Shown here piece by piece: positions 1 to 9,764 of a DNA stretch of 64,000 nt. The DNA comes from Lewinellaceae bacterium (lineage in GTDB: Bacteria; Bacteroidota; Bacteroidia; Chitinophagales; Saprospiraceae): assembly GCA_016708875.1 (NCBI GenBank), contig JADJFA010000016.1, positions 41,675-105,674 of the forward strand, in the 5' to 3' direction. The notes below the pieces were generated by a model. That model was not told the DNA's origin. It searched no databases and saw only the letters and a list, made by a program, of their open reading frames with translations. Position 1 is the first letter of the stretch. Every line of letters begins with the position of its first letter. The position numbers were made by a program, and so were the translations under genes.

Positions 1-988
1 TACCGATTTCGCTACCACCTTGCATTGGAAGCCTACAATAATTCGATGCAAAGCGGCGGACGCAACACAGCAGAGCAGCTGCAACCACTCTCAGATTGGC
101 ACGATGTATCGTTCGTGGCCGAAAAGCTCAAAAATGCCTGTGGAATCCTCAGCCGCCAGCGTGTTTTGCATATTGAACTCGATTTAGGCTTGCTTCCGAC
201 AGTACTTGAATTTGTGCGAGCTCGCCCTAATTTGTTGGAGCATCCAGCAATAGCGGTTTATTTCCATGGTTATCTTGCACTCAGTGAACCAAATGAGGAC
301 GCTCATTTTTTTGCCTTGAAAAGTTGCTAGAATCCGCGCCACTTGAAGTTCCACTCCCCGAATTGCGCGAGGTTTACCTGTTGGCGATTAATTTTTGCAT
401 TCACCGCATAAACTTGCGACAAGAAAACTATTTGCGTGAGGTCTTCGATTTGTACAAAAACGGACTTTATTCGGTGTATTTATTGAAAATGGGGAAATTT
501 CTAGGTTTACCTATACCAACATCGCGCTGTCAGCTTTTGAGGCAGGGAAGTTCGATTGGACGTATGAATTCCTGTTAAATTATCATGACTTGCTGCCTGA
601 GACCCAGCGACAAGGAACGTTCGCATTCAATCTTGCCCGTTACCATTGTGAGCGCGGTAACTATACCCAAGCCATGCCACTACTGCTAGAAATGGACTTC
701 GACGATGTACTACATAACCTGACAGCAAAGGCTATGTTGGCAAAAATGTATTGGGAAACCGCAGAGATCAATGCACTGGAAAATCTGCTAACGAGTTTTT
801 CAGTGTATCTCCGCCGGAAGCGACAGGTGTCAGACCAGCTTCGTACTGGTTACCAGAATTTTATACGATTTGTCCGCAGGCTACAAGCCCTACCTCCAGG
901 TAAAAAATCAGCCCGTGCCGCGCTGCGCGAAGAAATTGAGCAAACGGCACTCGTGGCAGAAAAAGACTGGCTGTTGCGGATGCTGTAA
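1..988 (+). CDS. Hypothetical protein, 5'-truncated by window edge, frameshifted (paralogue of 52447-53840)
   Basis: Reading is open from the first base, so the N-terminal part lies outside the window. Three consecutive frames (to about 330, about 324-578 and about 575-988) join into one helical protein. The joins fall near a T7 run at about 306 and near about 575. The C-terminal half resembles the protein encoded at 52447-53840 on the other strand: both have a LAINxCxxxxN segment, a FNLAR segment, an RRKR/IQRKR patch and a conserved tail of Ala/Glu helices. The helix-rich pattern suggests TPR-like repeats, which is inference. No catalytic motif or signal peptide is visible. Function unknown. 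The frameshifts are probably sequencing errors because the protein similarity continues across them. Confidence 0.6.
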
Positions 989-990
989 GG

Positions 991-1110
991 ATTTACGATT
1001 TGCGATTTGGATTTACGATTTGGAAAATGAAACGGGCCCAGCTGAATCAACAGCTGAGCCCGTTTCTTTACCCCAAATCATAAATCCAAAATCCAAATTC
1101 GTCAATCGTC
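991..1110. repeat. Short AT-rich repeats (AATCGTAAATC type) flanking a terminator hairpin
   Basis: On the left are tandem variants of GATTTACGATTTGG. On the right, in inverted sense, are CAAATCATAAATCC-like units and CGTCAATCGTCAATT. Between them lies a strong hairpin. The same motif family recurs inside the murF-alr coding region at about 12840-12871. Confidence 0.6.
1029..1066. terminator. Bidirectional terminator hairpin
   Basis: A 16-bp stem with one mismatch (GAAACGGGCCCAGCTG paired with CAGCTGAGCCCGTTTC) sits between the convergent hypothetical gene (ends 988) and the Prc-type protease gene (ends 1109). T-rich sequence follows on the + strand. Confidence 0.7.
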
Positions 1111-3307
1111 AATTCTTCCCCGCAGCCACGCCATCAATGCGGAGCATATCTAGCATGATGCGCAGGGTTTCGTACAGTTGAATGTCTTTTTGACGGTCTT
1201 TGATCCAACTATCGTTGCGGGCTATACGCGCAGTATCTTGCTGGATTTGTGGCAAATCGGCAACAAGGTTCTCAATTTTGAAGCTTTCGATCGGCTTGAA
1301 AATATTATCGAACTGTTCTGCTTCTTCATCTTGCTTTTTATTCCACTGGCGGAACTTTTCACCTTGCAAGGGGAAAACACTGTCGTCTTTGCGCTTGCGA
1401 AGGCGAACGGCGTTATCGCTTACCTTTTGGAAGGTTGGATCGGCTTTTACCCGCGTTTGGCTGTTGGTTTTCAATTGATTGGCATCCGCGATACGGTAGG
1501 CGCTTTGTTTGAAAGGCACAGGCTCAATGGTCGTTGAAGCGAGCGGGTAATCGTTGTCGCGTTCGCCGTTTTTGAGCAAATTGTAGAAATCAGGCAGCAC
1601 AATATCAGGAATTACACCGTCAAGTTGGGTTGTTTTCCCAGTGACACGATAAAACTTCTGGATGGTCATTTTCATCTCGCCCAAAGGTTTTACCCGGTTA
1701 TCTGCAGCAGCGTTGTCGAGATCGAAGAAACGTTGCACCGTGCCTTTGCCGTAAGTGCTGGAAGCGCCCACAATGATAGCACGACTGTAGTCCTGCATGG
1801 CTGCGGCAAGGATTTCAGAAGCCGAAGCGCTGAAACCATTCACCATCACAATCAGAGGACCGCCCCATTGTACCCGGGAGTCGTTGTCGCGAAGAATCTC
1901 GGTAGCCCGGTCACGGCTTTTTACCTGAACGATTGGCCCCTCTTCGATAAACAATCCGCTCATGGTCACCACGTAGCGGAGCGAGCCGCCGCCGTTGTTG
2001 CGCAAGTCAAGGATGATGCCTTTCACAGATTCTTTTTTCAATTTTTCCACTTCAGCAGCCACGTCTTGTGCACAGCTGGTGCGTCCGCTTTCAAAATCAG
2101 CGTAGAATTTTGGCAGGTAGATATACCCGATACGGTCCTGTTCTGCACTTCCTTCGTTGAGAATCAAGGATTTGGCAAAGCCTTCTTCCATAATCACCAC
2201 GTCACGAATGATGGTGATGATCTTCTCCGAGCCATCGGATTTTTGAACCGTAAGCGTGACTTTGGTATCTTTTGAACCGCGAATTTTAGACACCACATCG
2301 TCAATATCCCAACCCATTATGTCCACCGATTCAGCATCAGTTTCTCCCTGGGCTACTTTCAGAATGACATCTTTAGCCTGCAACACGCCTTGTTTCCAAG
2401 CTGGGCCACCGGGTACGATTTCAGTGACGGAGGTTTTTTCGCCGTCGCTTTGAAGGCGCGCGCCGATTCCTTCGAGTTTGCCCGACATTTGGATGTCAAA
2501 ATTCTCCTTTTCGCGGGGAGAATAATAGCCAGTATGCGGGTCGAAGTAATTGGTAATGGCGTTGAGATAAATTTCCAAACGACGGTTGTGGTCGAGCTTT
2601 TGCATGCGCTTGAACCACTTGTTATAGACATCCAGCACCTTTTCGCGCTGTTCTTTTTCAAGGGTTTCAAAATCTTTTTTGTCCCCTTTGAATTCAGGTT
2701 TTTCTTGCTTATCCTGCTCTTCTGTGATACGGCTGAGCACTTCGTATTTCATCCAGCGTTCCCAACGGGCGCGGAGCTCGGCATCGTCTTTTGCCCATTT
2801 AAGTTTTTCGCCGTCGGCCTGCAACTCATCGTTTTTTGAGAAATCAAACGGTGAAGCCAGTATTTCACGGTACCAGGTTTGTGTTTTTGAAAGCGAGGCT
2901 TCCAGGATTGATACCGAAATATTGAAAAACTCGAAAGTACCCGCCTTGGCCTGGTCGTCGAGTTTAAGTTCGTATGGTTTCAGTTGATCCACATCCGCCT
3001 GAGTCAGGAAGCGTTTTCCATTGTCCACATCTTTGAGGTACAGCGCATACACGCTTTTGGAAAAGGTATCGTCCATCTCCTTTGGCTGGAAGTGGCCTCG
3101 TGTCAGCACTTGTGAGATCGTGCGCAGCAAAGCTGCGTCACGCTCAGGCGAAGTACCGGGACCGCTGAAAGGGTTGTACTCGTGGAACACAAGGACAAGA
3201 CCCAAAATGCCGACAATAGAGAAAAGTGCGAGCGACGATTTGATTTTCATGTCGTAGAGGAATTTGTCAAGATCGAAAGAGCCTAAACGGCGTGGGAAAA
3301 TTTGCAT
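1109..3307 (-). CDS. prc: Carboxy-terminal processing protease (Prc/Tsp type, peptidase family S41A)
   Basis: A 732-residue periplasmic protease expected to degrade proteins from their C-termini. A positively charged N-terminus is followed by one membrane-spanning or signal segment at about residues 24-42. A PDZ domain lies near residues 250-335. The S41 catalytic domain follows, with Ser in NGFSASASE (about residue 487) and Lys in TYGKGTVQ (about residue 519), the Ser-Lys dyad of the family. The long tail after the catalytic domain is typical of Tsp. The listed start gives a hydrophilic 19-residue lead; Met20 (MKIKSS) is an alternative. A TATTTTTG promoter box lies at 3333-3340 on the minus strand, about 25 bases before the ATG. 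No frameshift is seen. Confidence 0.93.
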   Translation of the reverse strand: MQIFPRRLGSFDLDKFLYDMKIKSSLALFSIVGILGLVLVFHEYNPFSGPGTSPERDAALLRTISQVLTRGHFQPKEMDDTFSKSVYALYLKDVDNGKRFLTQADVDQLKPYELKLDDQAKAGTFEFFNISVSILEASLSKTQTWYREILASPFDFSKNDELQADGEKLKWAKDDAELRARWERWMKYEVLSRITEEQDKQEKPEFKGDKKDFETLEKEQREKVLDVYNKWFKRMQKLDHNRRLEIYLNAITNYFDPHTGYYSPREKENFDIQMSGKLEGIGARLQSDGEKTSVTEIVPGGPAWKQGVLQAKDVILKVAQGETDAESVDIMGWDIDDVVSKIRGSKDTKVTLTVQKSDGSEKIITIIRDVVIMEEGFAKSLILNEGSAEQDRIGYIYLPKFYADFESGRTSCAQDVAAEVEKLKKESVKGIILDLRNNGGGSLRYVVTMSGLFIEEGPIVQVKSRDRATEILRDNDSRVQWGGPLIVMVNGFSASASEILAAAMQDYSRAIIVGASSTYGKGTVQRFFDLDNAAADNRVKPLGEMKMTIQKFYRVTGKTTQLDGVIPDIVLPDFYNLLKNGERDNDYPLASTTIEPVPFKQSAYRIADANQLKTNSQTRVKADPTFQKVSDNAVRLRKRKDDSVFPLQGEKFRQWNKKQDEEAEQFDNIFKPIESFKIENLVADLPQIQQDTARIARNDSWIKDRQKDIQLYETLRIMLDMLRIDGVAAGKN

Positions 3308-3332
3308 TGCCGAGATGTGTTTTTTGAATGGA

Positions 3333-3340
3333 CAAAAATA
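3333..3340 (-). promoter_or_regulatory. Probable -7 promoter box of the prc gene
   Basis: On the minus strand this reads TATTTTTG, matching the Bacteroidota -7 consensus TAnnTTTG, 25 bases upstream of the ATG at 3307. Confidence 0.5.
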
Positions 3341-3488
3341 ATGGAGGAATGGTTCATTTTGGAATCAACTCCTGATAAAGAAACTCAAACGCAAGAATTG
3401 CGCCTTTGTGTGGGACCAGTGATTTTTTTCTACAAAATGACAAAACAAAGATACTTTCGGAAGAAACGCGGCGGAAAAGAAAAGTCAC

Positions 3489-3536
3489 TAGTGCCGCATC
3501 CACCGAATAGCCAGTGAATTGGCGGATGCGGCACTA
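3489..3536. terminator. Terminator hairpin overlapping the methyltransferase stop codon
   Basis: A perfect 13-bp inverted repeat (TAGTGCCGCATCC / GGATGCGGCACTA) with a 22-base loop. The minus-strand stop codon TAG of the upstream gene (3536-3534) is the first triplet of the stem. Confidence 0.65.
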
Positions 3537-4736
3537 AGCCAATAATTTCTCCAACCAGTGTTCTCTTATCCCAAAGCCCAACTTAAGCGCTTCGACCTGT
3601 GCTAACGCCTCGACACTTCTTTGGTTCAATCGCCGGTCATCCTTAGTGGCTGTAATCATCACGTTTTTCGCAGTATGTTCGGTAGAAATAAACTCAAAAA
3701 CTTTGGTGTGATAGCCCTCCGCTTCAAGCAACAATGCGCGAATTCCGTCGGTCACTATTTCCGCTTGTCGTTCTTCCAAAATGCCGTGTTGGAGCAGTGG
3801 AGTGAGTTCGTTTTTTGCCTGCATTTCGCGGCGGATTTGTTTGTGACAACAAGGCGCGACTACAATGATTCGGGCTTTTTGGCGGATACCGGCGGCCAGT
3901 GCCAGATCCGTCGCCGTGTCGCAAGCATGGAGGGCGATGAGCATGTCCAGCCGTTCTGGTTGATAGGTCGCGATGTCTTGTGCAACAAATCGAAGATTTT
4001 GAAAACCAACTTGTTGTGCTGTTTTATTGCAAAAATCAACGAGCGCGGGGCGGAGTTCAATGCCTGTTATATGAGGGGCCAATCCGAGCTGATTTTCCAG
4101 AAAATCGTAAAGTGCAAAAGTCAAATAACCCTTTCCTGAACCCATGTCGGCGATTTGGGGGCCGGTTGGTAGCGGACTCTCGCGCAGCAGGCTTTCGATA
4201 ATTTCGAGGTATTTGTTGATTTGTCGCCACTTGTCCTGGTATGCGGCCAACACTTCGCCTTTGGAATTGGAGATGCCAAGCAAATGAAGCCAGGGCGCAG
4301 CAGGGTCAAGAAGCCGATTTTTTGCGCGGTTGTGGGCGGTAGGTATTGCTGTTGGGGTGTTTATGGAAGGTTTTTTTTCTGAAAAATGGGCTTCGCCTTT
4401 TTTGTCAAATTGAAGGGAAAAGTCGCGTTCAGGGGTTAAAAGATCGGCGTTCAAAAAAGAGGTACCAAGCAATGCTTCCAATTGGGCAACGGCTTCCTCC
4501 AATCCAAAATTCTTGATCTCGTCGCGGGTTTTGTAGCGAAAATTGAACGCAACTTGAAGCCCTTTTTTCAACTCCACGGGGCGGAGGTAAATGTTTTTCA
4601 AGTCCTCCGGTGCAGAAGAAGTGGGCTTGCTCAAGGTGCATTTGAGCAATTGACCAGAGGTAAAGGCGCTGCGGAAAGTGGCGAGAAATTGAGTGGTGGG
4701 TAGCATCTTTATGTTGAAAAAACAGTTTTTGGTCAA
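3534..4736 (-). CDS. Class I SAM-dependent methyltransferase (Methyltransf_32-like)
   Basis: A 400-residue cytoplasmic protein. The SAM-binding motif I, ADMGSGKGYLTF, lies at about residues 196-207, followed by an acidic motif (GIELRP), DIATYQPERLD, and a LHACDTATD segment, as in the Methyltransf_32 family. A cysteine pair in VVAPCCHKQI follows the core. The roughly 190-residue N-terminal region is family-specific and may recognise the substrate, which is inference. Its substrate (RNA, protein or small molecule) cannot be read from sequence. MLPTTQ at residue 11 is an alternative start. It is transcribed toward prc with a hairpin between the two genes. Confidence 0.8.
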   Translation of the reverse strand: MTKNCFFNIKMLPTTQFLATFRSAFTSGQLLKCTLSKPTSSAPEDLKNIYLRPVELKKGLQVAFNFRYKTRDEIKNFGLEEAVAQLEALLGTSFLNADLLTPERDFSLQFDKKGEAHFSEKKPSINTPTAIPTAHNRAKNRLLDPAAPWLHLLGISNSKGEVLAAYQDKWRQINKYLEIIESLLRESPLPTGPQIADMGSGKGYLTFALYDFLENQLGLAPHITGIELRPALVDFCNKTAQQVGFQNLRFVAQDIATYQPERLDMLIALHACDTATDLALAAGIRQKARIIVVAPCCHKQIRREMQAKNELTPLLQHGILEERQAEIVTDGIRALLLEAEGYHTKVFEFISTEHTAKNVMITATKDDRRLNQRSVEALAQVEALKLGFGIREHWLEKLLA

Positions 4737-4748
4737 TTTGGGTGCAGC

Positions 4749-4779
4749 ATCCTATAAGGTTTTCAAAACCTTATAGGAT
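4749..4779. repeat. Palindromic repeat (CCTATAAGG type)
   Basis: A perfect palindrome with 15-base arms, ATCCTATAAGGTTTT / AAAACCTTATAGGAT, and a one-base centre, just upstream of the methyltransferase gene. There is no T-tract position suited to termination of a known gene, so it is classed as an intergenic repeat. Confidence 0.6.
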
Positions 4780-4906
4780 TTTAGTACAAGAATATCTCGA
4801 AAGGTACGTCGCCGAGCCATAAATCTTGCCGATGTTTGCGGTCTGGGTTACTTGTCAGGTCATAGCCCTCAGGCGGGTTGTTTCTTTAAAATTCCGCTCC
4901 GCTGTG

Positions 4907-5016
4907 GTTGTTGGCGAGGACGCCAACAACGGAACTCTCGTTAAAGCATTGATAACCATGTATATTTAACAAAGGTTGGCGGCCCCCCTGCCGTTGTTGG
5001 CGTCCTCGCCAACAAC
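4907..5016. repeat. Pair of inverted palindromes (GTTGTTGGCG type)
   Basis: A 24-base unit at 4907-4930 with arms GTTGTTGGCG / CGCCAACAAC recurs as its reverse complement at 4993-5016. Each unit is itself a hairpin and together they form a larger inverted repeat around a 62-base centre. The gap from 4737 to 5102 contains these repeats and no gene that I can support. Confidence 0.65.
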
Positions 5017-5102
5017 AACGGCAGAGATCAATTTAAGGTGAAATTAGTCAGTATAAGGTTTAGACTGACGACTCAATCGTCTGACCGCTATCATTCCAAC
5101 GT

Positions 5103-5587
5103 ATGCAAGAAACTCCCCACCCGCAAGACCCCACCCCGCCCGATTGCTTTCGACAAGCAGAAGTGGAGGCTTTTCAAACATTTGAAGGTCAAATACTTGC
5201 AACCGTAAACTATTACCTGTGGCGTGCCAGGCTCCAAAACGTCTTTTCTCTACGCGGTGGAACTGTTTTTGAAAATGGAGAAACGCTCCTGCTATCAAGC
5301 GGCGAAAGTCCGAGGCCATCCAAATTATCAGCGCAGAAGATTTGGTAGAAACCGCCCAAAAGTTGCAATCCCTTCACGGCGAAGCACTTATCCAACGCAT
5401 CGTGGCAAATATTCAGCCGCTTTGGCGAGATGTAGCGGGTGCCGCGCTGCAAGAAATCCGCTTGGCGCGCCATGAATCGGGGCTTTATCACAATGATGCC
5501 TTGTTGTTAGGATTTGAAACGAAACAGATAATGCTGGAATTGGGTGAAAAGGATGGGCTGGTATTGGGGGAGTATGATTTTGAGTAG
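5103..5587 (+). CDS. Small hypothetical protein, frameshifted
   Basis: About 160 residues after joining frames. It begins at the ATG at 5103; frame changes at about 5230-5340 connect to the frame ending at 5587. The C-terminal part reads as a mixed helix/strand domain (EDLVETAQKL, PLWRDVAGAALQ, IMLELGEKDG). No signal peptide or motif is recognised. It ends 15 bases before the RND permease start, so the permease promoter box at 5591-5598 lies right behind its stop. The frame changes look like sequencing indels. Function unknown. Confidence 0.45.
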
Positions 5588-5590
5588 TGC

Positions 5591-5598
5591 TACCTTCG
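5591..5598 (+). promoter_or_regulatory. Start-proximal -7 promoter box of the RND permease
   Basis: TACCTTCG ends four bases before the GTG start at 5603. It matches the TAnnTT(T/C)G pattern found before several genes in this window and predicts a leaderless or nearly leaderless transcript. Confidence 0.5.
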
Positions 5599-5602
5599 CG
5601 CC

Positions 5603-8600
5603 GTGAACATCACCGCACTTTCCATCCGTCGCCCTTCGCTCGTCATCGTGGCATTTGCCGTGCTGGCATTTATGGGCATCGCCAGTTACCTGAAGCTGCC
5701 CATTGAGCTGGTGCCGAAATTCAGCGCACCCGTCGTTACCATTATCACGGTTTATCCCGGTGCATCGCCTTCCGAAGTGGAAAATGCTGTGAGCAAACCC
5801 ATCGAGGACGCGATTTCTTCACTCGAAGGCATTGACCAGGTGCAGGTCGGCTCGCAGGAGAATTCCTCGTTCGTTGCCGTGGAGTTCGAGCAATCTGTTG
5901 ATTTAGACAAGGCAGTGCAGGAGATGCAGCGCAAAATCAACCAACTCCAGGCTTCTTTGCCGAAGGAGGTGCGCACCCCAGTTATCAATAAATTCGCGTT
6001 GGACGAATTGCCTATTTTAAAAATAGGCGTGGCAGGAAATCTCACAGGCCCTGCCTTTTACGACGTGGTAAAAAACCGCGTTGTGCCTGAAATCTCGCAG
6101 GTAAAAGGCGTGGCGCAGGTAAGTATCCTCGGCGGCGAGGAGCGCGAAATCAAGATCAATATTTCCTCTGCACGGCTCGAACAGTATGGACTTTCCCTGC
6201 TTCAAGTATCGCAAGCAGTTCAGACCGCCAACCTGGATTTTCCGACAGGGAAATTAACAGGCGAGCAGGGACAATTGCGCATCCGGCTCGCAGGCAAGTT
6301 TTTGGGAATTGAGGACATCCGTAACCTTGTAGTCGGAAAAAGCCGCTTCGGGTCGTCCATTTTTTGAAGGATATTGCAGAAGTACAGGACGGCACGCGCG
6401 ATCCCGAAATCATTTGCCGTACCGACGGACAACCGGCAGTAGGCATCAGTATCCGCAAGCAAGGCGACGCCAATGCGGTGGAAATGTCGAAACTCGTTCT
6501 TGAGAAAATCGCCATGCTACAGGGCGCCTACGCCAAGGAGGGAATGCGCTTCGAGGTGGTAGCCAACAGCAGCACATTTACCAAAAAAGCCACAAACGCT
6601 GTTATTGAAGATTTGCTTGTGGCGGTGCTTTTGGTAGGTCTGGTCATGTTGCTTTTCCTGCACAGCCTGCGCAATGCTGCCATCGTGCTCGTGTCTATCC
6701 CGACCTCTATCGTGAGCACTTTCGTGATGATGCATTTGTTTGGCTACTCGCTCAATCTTATGTCTTTGTTGGGCCTTTCGCTCGCCATCGGTATTTTGGT
6801 GGACGATGCCATTGTGGTCATCGAGAACATTTACCGACACTTTGAGATGGGCAAAAACAAGGTGCAGGCCAGTTACGACGGGCGGATGGAAATCGGTTTT
6901 ACTGCCATAAGTATCACGCTTGTGGACGTGGTGGTGTTCCTGCCAATAGTATTCACGGCGGGCCTGGTACCCAACCTGTTACGACAGTTTTGCATGACGG
7001 TGCTGACCTCCACGTTAATGTCTTTGCTGGTGTCGTTTACCCTTGTACCATGGCTCACGTCGAGGTTTGGAAAACTCCACCGTTTTCAGGGAAAAAACCT
7101 TGCAGGAAGGGTCATCCTGAAGTTTGAAGGATTTTTGGAATGGGTTTCAGATGGTTTCGTTCGATTGCTGACTCTGGCGTTGAAAAACCGCCGGACCAAA
7201 ATTATCACCGTACTCACAGCGATCGTCCTATTTTTCAGTTCGTTCTTGCTGGTCACCTCAGGGCTTATCGGAAACGCGTTTATGGAGGCTGGTGAACGGG
7301 GGGAGTTTTTGCTCGAAGTTGTGTTGCCGCAAGATGCCTCGCTGACACAAACCGATGCCATCACCAAGCGTGTCGAAGATTGGCTGCGCACCCAGCCCGA
7401 AGTGGTACGCACCTTTACCACCGTTGGTGCAAACAACAAATCTTTTGGCCTAAGCGCACCGAATATTGCCGAAATACAAGTGTTTTTAACGCCTTATGGT
7501 GGAATAAGGAAAGAACTCACGCCCGTTTTTGCCCGAAAAACAAAGGTCAAACTGGAGGAAATCATAGCGGGCGCACGCATAAAAACCAACCCGATTGACA
7601 TCCTAGGTCTGTCGTTTTCACCTATCGAAATACAGTTAAACGGGCCGAGCCTCGATAGCCTCCTGGTACTTGCTGAAAAAGTAAAAAAGAAATGGCGGCC
7701 GTGCCGGGCTGTGTCGAAATTGGCTCCACAGTGGAGGGCGGCAACCCGGAGGTAAAAGTGGAGGTGAACCGGCAGCGCATGGCAGATTTTGGACTGGCCA
7801 TGGCGCAAGTAGGCTTAACATTGCAAACGGCTTTTAGCGGCAACACCGATGCAAAATACCGCGATGGCGATTTTGAATATCCGATTCGAATCGCACTTGA
7901 TGCCTTCGACCGACGCAGCGTAGAAGACATCAAAAGCCTCTCTTTTGTAAATCCACTGGGAAGCACCGTTTACCTCAAACAGTTCGCCGACGTACGTCAA
8001 GGCACCGCCCCGACCCGCCTCGAACGTCGAGACCGCAGCACTTCACTATTGCTTACGGCACAGGTAATCGGCCGACCAAATGGTACGGTGACCCGTGAAA
8101 TTATCAAACGCCTCGACCCGCTCCCACTGCCTCCCGGCACCCAAATCAAATACGGAGGCGACTATAAACGCCAGCAACAGGGCATCGGCACGCTCGGCTT
8201 TGCGCTTTGGGCCTCGCTGGTGTTTGTCTACCTCATCATGGTGGCGTTGTACGACAACTGGATTTACCCGCTTGTAGTGCTGGTGTCCATCCCGCTTTCA
8301 GTCATCGGGGCATTCCTCGCGATGGCGCTGGCGAGCGAAAACCTCACTGTATTCACGGGTCTTGGATTGCTCATGCTCATCGGTCTGGTGGGCAAAAACG
8401 CCATACTTGTGGTGGACTTTGCCAATCAGCTGCGAGAACAAGGCGTAGGCTTGCGCGATGCCCTGCTGCAAGCCACAAAATTGCGTTTCCGGCCTGTACT
8501 GATGACTAATATTGCGATGGTGATTGGCCTCTTGCCGATTGCATTTGCCCAAGGCTCAGGGGCAGACTGGAAAAACGGCCTTGCCTGGGCCATCATTGGC

Positions 8601-8720
8601 GGGCTGAACTCCTCTATGTTTCTTTCGCTGATTGTGGTGCCGGTGGTGTACTGGATGTTTGACCGGGCAATGGAGAAGTTGGGAATGGGGAAGCGAGAAA
8701 AAGTGGATTTGGTGGAGTGA
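5603..8720 (+). CDS. RND-family efflux permease (AcrB/CzcA-like), frameshifted twice
   Basis: An inner-membrane proton-driven efflux pump subunit of about 1,040 residues, read across three frames. The first shift is at the T6 run at 6358-6363 (the protein continues SSIF-LKDIAEVQDG). The second is at the A-rich stretch near 7680-7692 (EKVKK-EMAAVPGCV). Features are the N-terminal SIRRPSLVIV membrane entry, porter-domain segments (VYPGASPSEVE, QSVDLDKAVQEMQ), the first transmembrane block with GILVDDAIVVIENIYRH, a second porter copy, and a last block with GLVGKNAILVVDFANQLRE. Start GTG at 5603 is set by the promoter box four bases upstream. No membrane-fusion or outer-membrane partner lies beside it here. 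Substrate cannot be assigned. Confidence 0.88.
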
Positions 8721-8781
8721 CTACTTTTGGAAGTCCGGGCCATTATTCATCAAATTGCAACGGCTAAAAAAAAGCAATGCT

Positions 8782-9009
8782 ATGTTTCTCAATTTGCAAC
8801 TTACCCATCAGGTTCAAAATCTGGATGTCAAATCTTTAGAGGAGCTTCGACTTTTCATTGAAAGGCTATTGAAGAAGCAAAAAAAGAACGGCAAAAAAAG
8901 CACTAATAATCCTGCAAAAAAGACCCTTCTGGCAGATATGGAACGCATTCCCATTCCTGTGAACAACATCATCATTGACCGCGCTGATCTGTATGAAAAC
9001 CGTATCTGA
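8782..9009 (+). CDS. Small antitoxin-like protein (orphan)
   Basis: A 75-residue protein starting at the ATG at 8782; longer readings upstream overlap the permease end and are unlikely. It has an N-terminal amphipathic segment (SLEELRLFIERLLKKQKK), then a lysine-rich linker and a tail, IDRADLYENRI. This build resembles the small antitoxins that accompany PIN toxins in Bacteroidota, but no family is certain. Its 3' end lies four bases from the end of the convergent PIN toxin gene at 9013, which already has its own partner upstream. It could be a second or decayed antitoxin. Confidence 0.45.
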   Translation: MFLNLQLTHQVQNLDVKSLEELRLFIERLLKKQKKNGKKSTNNPAKKTLLADMERIPIPVNNIIIDRADLYENRI

Positions 9010-9012
9010 AAA

Positions 9013-9429
9013 TTAAGATTTCCCAGACAAAACCAATTCCAAAAACTGATCTGAAGAAAGCACTTCAACCTTTGGAAAAGAAATCGTTTTCAACACATTG
9101 AAATGCTTATCGTCTGTGACAATGTAATTTGCGCTCCCTGCTACCGCACAATCCACAAACTTGTTGTCGTCTGGGTCAACGGTTATTAGATTCCAGAAAT
9201 AGTATTTGTGGACTGGAATAATATTGGGTAAGGTTTCGAGCGTATCCAGCACATTTTCTGATACTTCTTGGCTAAGATCATCGGTTAGTACTTCGGAGTA
9301 CTCAAATAAAATATCTGTAGTAACCAACATCTCGAAATCGCCGTTCCGAACCGCTAGCCATATTGGATAGAGTTTTGAACGTCGGGAAATGGCTACTGAC
9401 AACACATTGGTATCGAGTACTATTCTCAT
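9013..9429 (-). CDS. PIN-domain toxin (COG1569-type toxin-antitoxin ribonuclease)
   Basis: 138 residues. The PIN active-site acids are visible: Asp in RIVLDTNVLS near the N-terminus, a mid-protein Glu in FEYSEVL, Asp in VDPDDNKFVDCA, and Asp in YIVTDDKHF. Proteins of this family are Mg-dependent ribonucleases acting as toxins when their antitoxin is lost. The upstream gene 9432-9662 ends two bases before this start, as expected for an antitoxin-toxin operon. The RNA target is unknown. Confidence 0.85.
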   Translation of the reverse strand: MRIVLDTNVLSVAISRRSKLYPIWLAVRNGDFEMLVTTDILFEYSEVLTDDLSQEVSENVLDTLETLPNIIPVHKYYFWNLITVDPDDNKFVDCAVAGSANYIVTDDKHFNVLKTISFPKVEVLSSDQFLELVLSGKS

Positions 9430-9431
9430 AA

Positions 9432-9662
9432 CTATTTTCGAGGGTAGGGTGTGCGACGATGTTTACCCAAAATCTTTCCCTCGGTAAGTTTTTTCTCTTC
9501 CCACACCTTATCAGCAAGGTCGGAAGCTTTGTCTGCAAAGTACTGTCCCAAAAGCAGCTTGATTTGCACCAAATCCTGTTCGGAAACTTTGCGGGCATAC
9601 AGTTTTAGCAGTTCTAACTGGAGGTTAGAAAGTGGTTGCGGGATGGTTTGTGCTGAGCTCAT
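9432..9662 (-). CDS. Antitoxin partner of the PIN toxin
   Basis: 76 residues, immediately upstream of the PIN toxin and in the same operon. An N-terminal helical stretch (LQLELLKLYARKVSEQDL, then LGQYFADKASDLADKVWEEK) is followed by a C-terminal tail RRTPYPRK. Short partners of COG1569 toxins in Bacteroidota commonly have a helical N-terminal part and end in an RTPY-like motif that is thought to dock on the PIN fold. Role assigned from context and these features. Confidence 0.75.
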   Translation of the reverse strand: MSSAQTIPQPLSNLQLELLKLYARKVSEQDLVQIKLLLGQYFADKASDLADKVWEEKKLTEGKILGKHRRTPYPRK

Positions 9663-9764
9663 TCCAGATAATTTTACTGCAAAAAAAGGCCTTTTTCTCC
9701 AAACTATCCTGTTCTATGAATCAGAATTCCGCAGTGCGTGGCTCTTATGACCCACACATTGCGT

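Noticed and set aside
8632..8781. Longer 5' reading of the antitoxin-like gene
   Set aside because: It overlaps the end of the RND permease and gives a Trp/Cys-rich nonsense N-terminus.
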